Part shown: in pieces, positions 13,459 to 17,967 of the stretch
Layout: each line of letters begins with the position of its first letter
How positions within the stretch are numbered: position 1 is the stretch's first letter
NCBI GenBank assembly: GCA_905201055.1
Contig: CAJKMT010000036.1
Coordinates: 1-17,967, forward strand
Reading direction: 5' to 3'
Length of the DNA: 17,967 nt
Source of the DNA: an uncultured Sutterella sp.
Lineage (GTDB): Bacteria > Pseudomonadota > Gammaproteobacteria > Burkholderiales > Burkholderiaceae_F
Notes under the pieces: model-generated
Databases searched by the model: none
The model's input: only the letters and a program-made list of their open reading frames with translations
Told to the model about the DNA's origin: nothing
Program-made: the position numbers and the translations under genes

Positions 13459-14736
13459 TTAGATGCCGTTAACCTTCTTGGCGTAACCCGTGAAGACTTT
13501 AAAGCCGATCGGCATGGACTGAGTGTCCTGCAGATCAAAGTCGGCACGATGGTGACCGTGGTGGTTGCAGCCCCAGCGGAACATGCCGCCTACGCCGCCG
13601 CGTTCAACCACACGTTTGAGCATCATGGTGAAGTCTTCGCTGCCGGCAGGGCTGCAGAGGTCAACCACATTGGTGACTTCAGGAATACCTTGAGCGATTT
13701 CCTTCAAATCATCGAGCACATCTTTGCACTCAATAACCGTGGTGGCTTCGCCCACCTTTTCGATGCGGCCTTCAACTTCGTAGGCTTCAGAATTACCTTT
13801 GACAATGTGTTCAATCTTTTGGCAGAGGAATTCATTAATTTCAGCGGTTTCGCCGCGCACTTCCGTCTGCATGTAAGCATGCACAGGTGTGACGTTGCGG
13901 CCTTCACCGGCTACGAGTTTGCCGACAGCCACGCGGGAGGCACCGTCGCCGTGGCGCGGAATACCGACGATCATCATGGCGGTGGCACTGGCTGCCAAGA
14001 GGGCACTGTGACCTTTATGCGGGTTGTTGCCGGCGTGAGACGGTGTACCCGTGAAATAAATATCGAATTTGGTGCTGGCCAAAACACCCTTATGAACCAA
14101 ACCCACTTCGCCCAACTTTACTTTGCCGCCGCAGTGTGAGCCGACAATGTAGTCAACGTCATCGAGAATGCCGGAGCCGACGATGGCAACTGCGCCGCGC
14201 ACGCCTTCTTCTGCAGGTTGATAAACGAGTTTAAAAGTACCCTTCAATTCGTCTTTGTGTTCCATGATCCAGCGGGCCACAGCCAAACCCACGGCCGTGT
14301 GGCCGTCGTGACCGCAAGCGTGCATGAAACCGGGGTGGGTGGATCGGAAGCCCAGACGGTTGGGTACGTGGTCAGGATCATCAGTTTCTTCAACAGGATT
14401 GCAGTCCATGTCGAAGCGGAAAGCCGTGACAGGACCCGGACGACCGGTATTTAAAACGGCAACGCAGCCTGTGTAGCCTTCGATCTTTTCGATAAATTCA
14501 TGGGGCACACCGTGGCTTTCAGCGCGTTCGATTGCTTTTGCCACAGTTTGTTCGTTGCGGCCCAAGACGTTGGCGGGGTTAATAACCTGTGTGCCGAGGC
14601 GAACATCGGTAAAGCCCAGTTCTTTCAAACGTTGAGCAACGAAATAGGTGGTTTCGAATTCGGTCCAACCTTCTTCCGGGATGGTGTGCAAATGACGGCG
14701 CGTGGCAATCATTTCGTCGAAAATAGCTTTATCCAT
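13459..14736 (-). CDS. abgA: AbgA-like M20 amidohydrolase (aminobenzoyl-glutamate hydrolase subunit A type)
   Basis: A 425-residue zinc-dependent M20D amidohydrolase. It follows E. coli AbgA closely: LHTIPEEGWTEFETTY, EGYTGCVAVLNTGRPGPV, AFRFDMD, MHACGHDGHTAVGLA (Cys141, His143, Asp144), YQPAEEGVRGA (Glu176, Glu177), TKFDIYFTGTPSHAG, GEGRNVTP and PAGSEDFTMM. With AbgB, AbgA splits p-aminobenzoyl-glutamate, a folate breakdown product. The chosen ATG at 14736 has AAGGAAA about four bases upstream; an earlier in-frame codon at 14781 (440 residues) would run through the upstream terminator and is unlikely. An AbgB-like gene and a carrier lie upstream on the same strand. An exact substrate other than an N-acyl or aminobenzoyl amino acid cannot be fixed. 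Confidence 0.85.
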   Translation of the reverse strand: MDKAIFDEMIATRRHLHTIPEEGWTEFETTYFVAQRLKELGFTDVRLGTQVINPANVLGRNEQTVAKAIERAESHGVPHEFIEKIEGYTGCVAVLNTGRPGPVTAFRFDMDCNPVEETDDPDHVPNRLGFRSTHPGFMHACGHDGHTAVGLAVARWIMEHKDELKGTFKLVYQPAEEGVRGAVAIVGSGILDDVDYIVGSHCGGKVKLGEVGLVHKGVLASTKFDIYFTGTPSHAGNNPHKGHSALLAASATAMMIVGIPRHGDGASRVAVGKLVAGEGRNVTPVHAYMQTEVRGETAEINEFLCQKIEHIVKGNSEAYEVEGRIEKVGEATTVIECKDVLDDLKEIAQGIPEVTNVVDLCSPAGSEDFTMMLKRVVERGGVGGMFRWGCNHHGHHRADFDLQDTQSMPIGFKVFTGYAKKVNGI

Positions 14737-14768
14737 TGGCTTTCCTTTTTTAGTTTCTAAATCGACAT

Positions 14769-14809
14769 AAAAAAACGCCACCCGCGAAGTGATTGTCTAT
14801 GGATGGCGT
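14769..14809 (-). terminator. Terminator of the DcuC-family gene
   Basis: On the minus strand ACGCCATCC pairs with GGGTGGCGT (9 bp, one T-G pair) across a 17-base loop, followed by a run of seven T. It separates the carrier gene from the AbgA-like gene, which therefore needs read-through or a promoter in this short gap. Confidence 0.8.
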
Positions 14810-14830
14810 GTTTTTGTCATATTGCGTCGA

Positions 14831-16210
14831 TTAAATGTGAATCATGGCACTAAAGTATACCGTAATACCGGTCAAAAGCATGACAGGAATGGAGCGTCTG
14901 ATCACAACAAAAGGATCAAGACCGCTTAAACCCGAAACGGCAATGGTGACGCCTGCCACGGGGCTTGAAGAGCGCATGATGCCGCTGATTAATTGAAGCG
15001 GAGAAATCATGAAGGCGGCGTTAGCGCCGACAGTGAGTGCCGCATCAGGAATCATCGGGGCAAAGCTAAAGAATGAGGCGTTACCGGAACCTGTCACAAA
15101 CGAAGCCAAGCCCACAATCACGAACATAGCCGAATAAAGGGCAATGGCGCCGGAATCCATACTGGAGACCGTCTGAATAATCGTGTCAATGCCGCCCGAC
15201 TTGGTCAGACCTTGGGCAAAAACTTCAGCACTCACAATTAAGAAAACCGTGGACGTAAATACTTTACCCATGCCCTGTGAGAAACTCTTTAAGGAGTCCA
15301 GACACTCTCTGAGACTCATCGAGCGCAGACCGTGGACAATAACGGCCACGAAGGTCGAGCACAGAAGCGCGGTGACCACTTCCATTCTGATGCCTTTATA
15401 CATCAGCGGCGAGAAGACAAAGAGCAGCACGACGGGAATGAGCGGGAAGAGTGCGTAATAAGCCGGTGCATCAGGCTGATTGTCTTCGGCTTTGGAGGCA
15501 GTGGCCAAAAAGTCTTCTTTGGTAATACGACCGCTAGCCAAGTCTCGTTTATCAAACCACTGCTGGATGAAATAGTGAGAGATGAGTAGCACGATAACGG
15601 CCGGCCATGCTACCGTCCATTGGATGTTTAAGAAGAAGTCCATGACGTGCATATTGGTTAAGTCTGCACCGAGCAGATTATTCGGACCTGACGGACCCAA
15701 GCATAAGCAGCCGCTCATCACAATGGAGGCAGCGGCTGTTTGGCGCGAAAGACCGGCAGCCAAAAGAATCGGGTACATCGAGACCATCAGCAAAAGGGCA
15801 AGGCCGGCAGCCGACGGAATGAAAATGTTAAGAGCAAGACTGATTCCAGTGCCTAAAACCATCACTACGTAAGGTGATTTGAAATAAGAAAGCGGTTTCA
15901 CACTTAAACGCACCAAAGCGCCCGCAGCGCCAATGCGGTTCATGTAAGAGGCAAAACCGCCGATCACCATGATGTTCATGCCAAGACCGGCCGCACGGCT
16001 TTGAAGCAGATTGGTCATGACTTGTACGACGTCAAGAGCGGCCAAGTGGGTGGCTTTCTTGCCGGTAATCAGGGGATCGGGTGAAATGACGGTGACAACC
16101 GCCAAGGTTAGGAGCCCCACCAAAAGCAGGGCGCCCGGTGCATAGAATTTCTTAACAATAAGATACGCCGCGGCAACTACAGAAATGATGACGATAACAA
16201 TACCGGTCAT
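14831..16210 (-). CDS. DcuC-family C4-dicarboxylate-type transporter
   Basis: A 459-residue inner-membrane carrier with about 12 helices, matching E. coli DcuC in length and in landmarks: LLQSRAAGLGMNIMVIGGFA followed by SYMNRIGA, KPLSYFKSPYVVMVL, IPSAAGLALLLMVSMYPIL, GLSRQTAAASIVMSG, VFAQGLTKSGGI, FVTGSGNASFFSFAPMIP, and SSPVAGVTIAVSGLSG. DcuC is an anaerobic succinate exporter or exchanger, but relatives also carry other carboxylates. Here the neighbours are two M20 amidohydrolases, so the substrate may instead be an acylated amino acid or aminobenzoyl-glutamate, taking the place of AbgT. GGGAG lies six bases before the ATG. A strong terminator follows, and the AbgB-like gene upstream also has one, so the gene appears to be transcribed alone. 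Confidence 0.9.
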   Translation of the reverse strand: MTGIVIVIISVVAAAYLIVKKFYAPGALLLVGLLTLAVVTVISPDPLITGKKATHLAALDVVQVMTNLLQSRAAGLGMNIMVIGGFASYMNRIGAAGALVRLSVKPLSYFKSPYVVMVLGTGISLALNIFIPSAAGLALLLMVSMYPILLAAGLSRQTAAASIVMSGCLCLGPSGPNNLLGADLTNMHVMDFFLNIQWTVAWPAVIVLLISHYFIQQWFDKRDLASGRITKEDFLATASKAEDNQPDAPAYYALFPLIPVVLLFVFSPLMYKGIRMEVVTALLCSTFVAVIVHGLRSMSLRECLDSLKSFSQGMGKVFTSTVFLIVSAEVFAQGLTKSGGIDTIIQTVSSMDSGAIALYSAMFVIVGLASFVTGSGNASFFSFAPMIPDAALTVGANAAFMISPLQLISGIMRSSSPVAGVTIAVSGLSGLDPFVVIRRSIPVMLLTGITVYFSAMIHI

Positions 16211-16312
16211 TTGTTACTCCCGGAAAAAGTTCTTGTTTATTTCTTCATCATCCTGCATTTAATGATCGCTCGAAATAGTTAAAAACCCTAGGTCGTTGGG
16301 AGAAAAGCGTAG

Positions 16313-16343
16313 AAAAAAAGATCGGCCGTTGCCGACCGATCTT
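16313..16343 (-). terminator. Terminator of the AbgB-like gene
   Basis: On the minus strand AAGATCGG pairs with CCGATCTT (8 bp) around a 10-base loop and is followed by five more T, 15 bases after the stop codon. Confidence 0.9.
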
Positions 16344-16358
16344 CAGACACACTGAAAA

Positions 16359-17675
16359 CTATTGAACTTTAGAGATGGAATCCATGTATTCGCAATAGGT
16401 TTCTTTGGTCAAAACGGGTTTGAAGTTGTCGCAAATGCGTTGTGCCTCACAGGCATCATCGGCAAGAAGATCAATGATCGTCATTGCCAGCACTTTTGCG
16501 GTTTTTCTAAAGGCGGCATCTTTGTTATCGAGGATAAAATTGGCCCCATGCAATATGCCAGTGACGCAGCCCACCCAGGGGTGAACCACAGGGATTAAGT
16601 GAGAGACGTCGCCCATATCGGTGGAACCGGCATTGTGGGCGCCTTCGGCGACATTTTCGGTTCCGAAAATGTTTTGAGCATTCACACGAAGAACATCGCG
16701 GAAATTTTCATCAGGTCGCAGCGGCAGGTAACCCGGCAGGTCTTTAATTTCGCAGCTCGCGCCAATCGCATCCGCTCCTGCTTTCAACGCTCTGTTGATT
16801 GCCTGGTTGTAGCGCGTAAGCCCGTCAAGGCGTGCGGCGCGCACGTAGCTTTCCATTTTCACAAAATCAGGAACAACGTTCACAAGATCGCCCCCTGCAT
16901 TGATAATCGGGTGAAAGCGTACGCAGTCGTCATCTCTGAAAGTTTCACGGATGGCGTTGACTCCCATAATTCCCATCACAGCGGCATTTAAAGCATTGAT
17001 GCCTTTATCGGGAGCGCCTGCGGCATGGGCGGCGCGGCCTCGATATTCAATGAGTTTGCCGATAAAGCCGTTGCAGCTGCCGCCGACTTCAAAAAGACCG
17101 TTGGGGTTATCGGTGGGATGCACGTGCATCTGAAGCGCCATATCAATATCGTCAAATCCGCCTTCTGCAATAATTTCTGCCTTTCCGCCAAGGTAGCGCA
17201 GTTTGCCCTTTTCTCTGAGGCTGTTGCGGTAGTCAATTTCAACGTATTCTTCAGCCGGTACGGCAAAAAACACCACGTCGCCGTCCAGTTCATTCATAAT
17301 GCCTGCATCTTTAAAGGCCATGGCAACAGCCATCATGTTGGCAATCTGCACGTTGTGCCCGCAGCAGTGAGCGGCGCCCGTGACCGGATCACTATTGGGG
17401 TGATCGCGGCAGATAATGGCATCAAGTTCCCCTAAAAGGGCCACCGTCTTTTTGTGGTTTCTTCCCTTCATTCGGGCTTTGACACCGGTGATTCCCCAAC
17501 CGTCCGAGTAGTCAAGGCCGAGCTTATCGAAAGCCGCCTTGACCTTTGCGGAGGTTTTCTCTTCTTTAAAACCCAATTCCGGTTCTGCAAAAATGTCTTC
17601 GGATAACTGATCGATATCGCCAAAACGAGCGTCAATGGCCTTACATACCGCTTCTTTCAATTGAGCTTTATTCAT
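16359..17675 (-). CDS. AbgB-like M20 family amidohydrolase
   Basis: A 438-residue M20 peptidase-family amidohydrolase of the AbgB/ACY1-like branch. Signs are SEDIFAEPELGFKEEKTS, TVALLGELDAI, AAHCCGHNVQIAN (Cys105, His107 as zinc ligand region), VPAEEYVEIDYR (catalytic Glu pair), LIEYRGRAAHAAGAPDKG (dimerisation-domain histidine), GGDLVNVVPDFVKMESYVRA and STDMGDVSHLIPVVHPWVG. It is shorter than E. coli AbgB (481). The ATG at 17675 is chosen because AAAGGA lies seven bases upstream; an ATG six bases earlier is too close to it. Together with the AbgA-like protein it may form a two-subunit hydrolase, although the two genes are separated by the carrier gene and terminators. The membrane protein gene 28 bases upstream is probably cotranscribed. 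Confidence 0.85.
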   Translation of the reverse strand: MNKAQLKEAVCKAIDARFGDIDQLSEDIFAEPELGFKEEKTSAKVKAAFDKLGLDYSDGWGITGVKARMKGRNHKKTVALLGELDAIICRDHPNSDPVTGAAHCCGHNVQIANMMAVAMAFKDAGIMNELDGDVVFFAVPAEEYVEIDYRNSLREKGKLRYLGGKAEIIAEGGFDDIDMALQMHVHPTDNPNGLFEVGGSCNGFIGKLIEYRGRAAHAAGAPDKGINALNAAVMGIMGVNAIRETFRDDDCVRFHPIINAGGDLVNVVPDFVKMESYVRAARLDGLTRYNQAINRALKAGADAIGASCEIKDLPGYLPLRPDENFRDVLRVNAQNIFGTENVAEGAHNAGSTDMGDVSHLIPVVHPWVGCVTGILHGANFILDNKDAAFRKTAKVLAMTIIDLLADDACEAQRICDNFKPVLTKETYCEYMDSISKVQ

Positions 17676-17703
17676 TTGCATGTCCTTTATTCAAAGAAAA
17701 CAA

Positions 17704-17967
17704 TTAAAAAATACCTTCCAAGTGCAACATGATTTCGGCTAAAGCCGTGGCACAGATGAAGCTGCCGGCGGCGACGGCCAAAGCGACCGGCACGATACGC
17801 CAGGAAAGCGCTTTAAAAGCCTGCAGATCTTTACCCAGGCACAAACCGCCGTAGGCCAGAATGGGCGTGGTAATCGAAAGAAAGCCCACATTTTTCGTCT
17901 GAGCAAGAATCCAGTCGCTCAATGGGAATTGAGGCATGGAAACGACGACAGCCACGATCGACACCCA
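17704..17967 (-). CDS. Integral membrane protein, C-terminal part
   Basis: An open frame runs in from the right edge and ends at TAA 17704-17706, giving the last 88 residues of a membrane protein. Three hydrophobic segments are visible: the start (VSIVAVVVSMP), FLSITTPILAYGGLCLG, and IVPVALAVAAGSFICATALA. The stretch with PILAYGGLCLGKDLQAFKAL reminds me of uncharacterised permease-like proteins found beside M20 peptidases (possibly DUF3100-related), but I cannot assign a family with confidence. It lies 28 bases upstream of the AbgB-like gene on the same strand with no terminator between, so it may be the transporter that serves that hydrolase. Confidence 0.7.
   Translation of the reverse strand, partial: WVSIVAVVVSMPQFPLSDWILAQTKNVGFLSITTPILAYGGLCLGKDLQAFKALSWRIVPVALAVAAGSFICATALAEIMLHLEGIF

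Noticed and set aside
13549..14139. 196-codon frame antisense to the AbgA-like gene
   Set aside because: The opposite strand encodes a clear M20 enzyme through the whole span. The frame is a codon-bias shadow without a ribosome site or known motifs.
14737..14781. Longer 440-residue start for the AbgA-like protein
   Set aside because: The extra 15 codons reach into the upstream terminator's T run and lack a ribosome site, while ATG 14736 has AAGGAAA.
1..17967. tRNA, rRNA, CRISPR array, insertion sequence or phage genes
   Set aside because: I looked on both strands and found no cloverleaf, spaced repeats, transposase or integrase motifs.

Overview
The window looks like a chromosomal stretch of a gut-associated betaproteobacterium, most likely of the Sutterella/Parasutterella group (Burkholderiales). 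This is inferred from the gene mix: a DcuC-type anaerobic carboxylate carrier, AbgA/AbgB-like M20 amidohydrolases, exported proteins with twin-arginine-like leaders, an anaerobic ribonucleotide reductase fragment and a proteobacterial MnmA. No rRNA or tRNA is present, so the taxonomy is tentative. Genes are dense and on both strands, and most units end in clear stem-loop terminators. There is no sign of prophage, insertion sequence, CRISPR or plasmid functions, and no gene-free gap exceeds about 265 bases.

Layout. 1-329 is the end of a polar amino acid ABC transporter ATPase. 394-1205 is a two-gene minus-strand unit, a Gdx/SugE guanidinium exporter followed by a NimA-like flavin/heme-fold protein, preceded by a well-formed guanidine-II (mini-ykkC) riboswitch. 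A 98-residue orphan lies upstream. At 1798-3666 an exported carboxymuconolactone-decarboxylase-fold protein is divergent from an AraC_N/YqhC-type regulator, with three regularly spaced copies of a 9-bp element between them. 3719-4888 is a membrane-anchored metallophosphoesterase and 4921-7044 a UvrD/PcrA helicase. Then come mnmA (tRNA 2-thiouridylase), divergent from a nitronate monooxygenase-like gene paired with a nicotinamidase-fold protein that has lost its catalytic residues, an EamA permease, and a type I phosphoribosyltransferase.

11998-13034 is a broken amidohydrolase gene, with a stop codon inside its Tat leader and a frameshift near its end. Next is a 59-residue protein (13205-13384) that reproduces only the glycyl-radical tail of class III ribonucleotide reductase NrdD, behind a promoter with two NrdR-box-like sites 32 bp apart. 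The last 4.5 kb, on the minus strand, holds an AbgB-like M20 amidohydrolase with a partial membrane protein upstream of it, a DcuC-family carrier, and an AbgA-like M20 amidohydrolase. This suggests uptake and hydrolysis of an acylated or folate-derived amino acid such as p-aminobenzoyl-glutamate.

The items most worth following up are the guanidine-II riboswitch unit, the stand-alone NrdD tail with its NrdR-like sites, the catalytically degenerate nicotinamidase homologue, and the triple operator-like repeat in the AraC/CMD divergent promoter.
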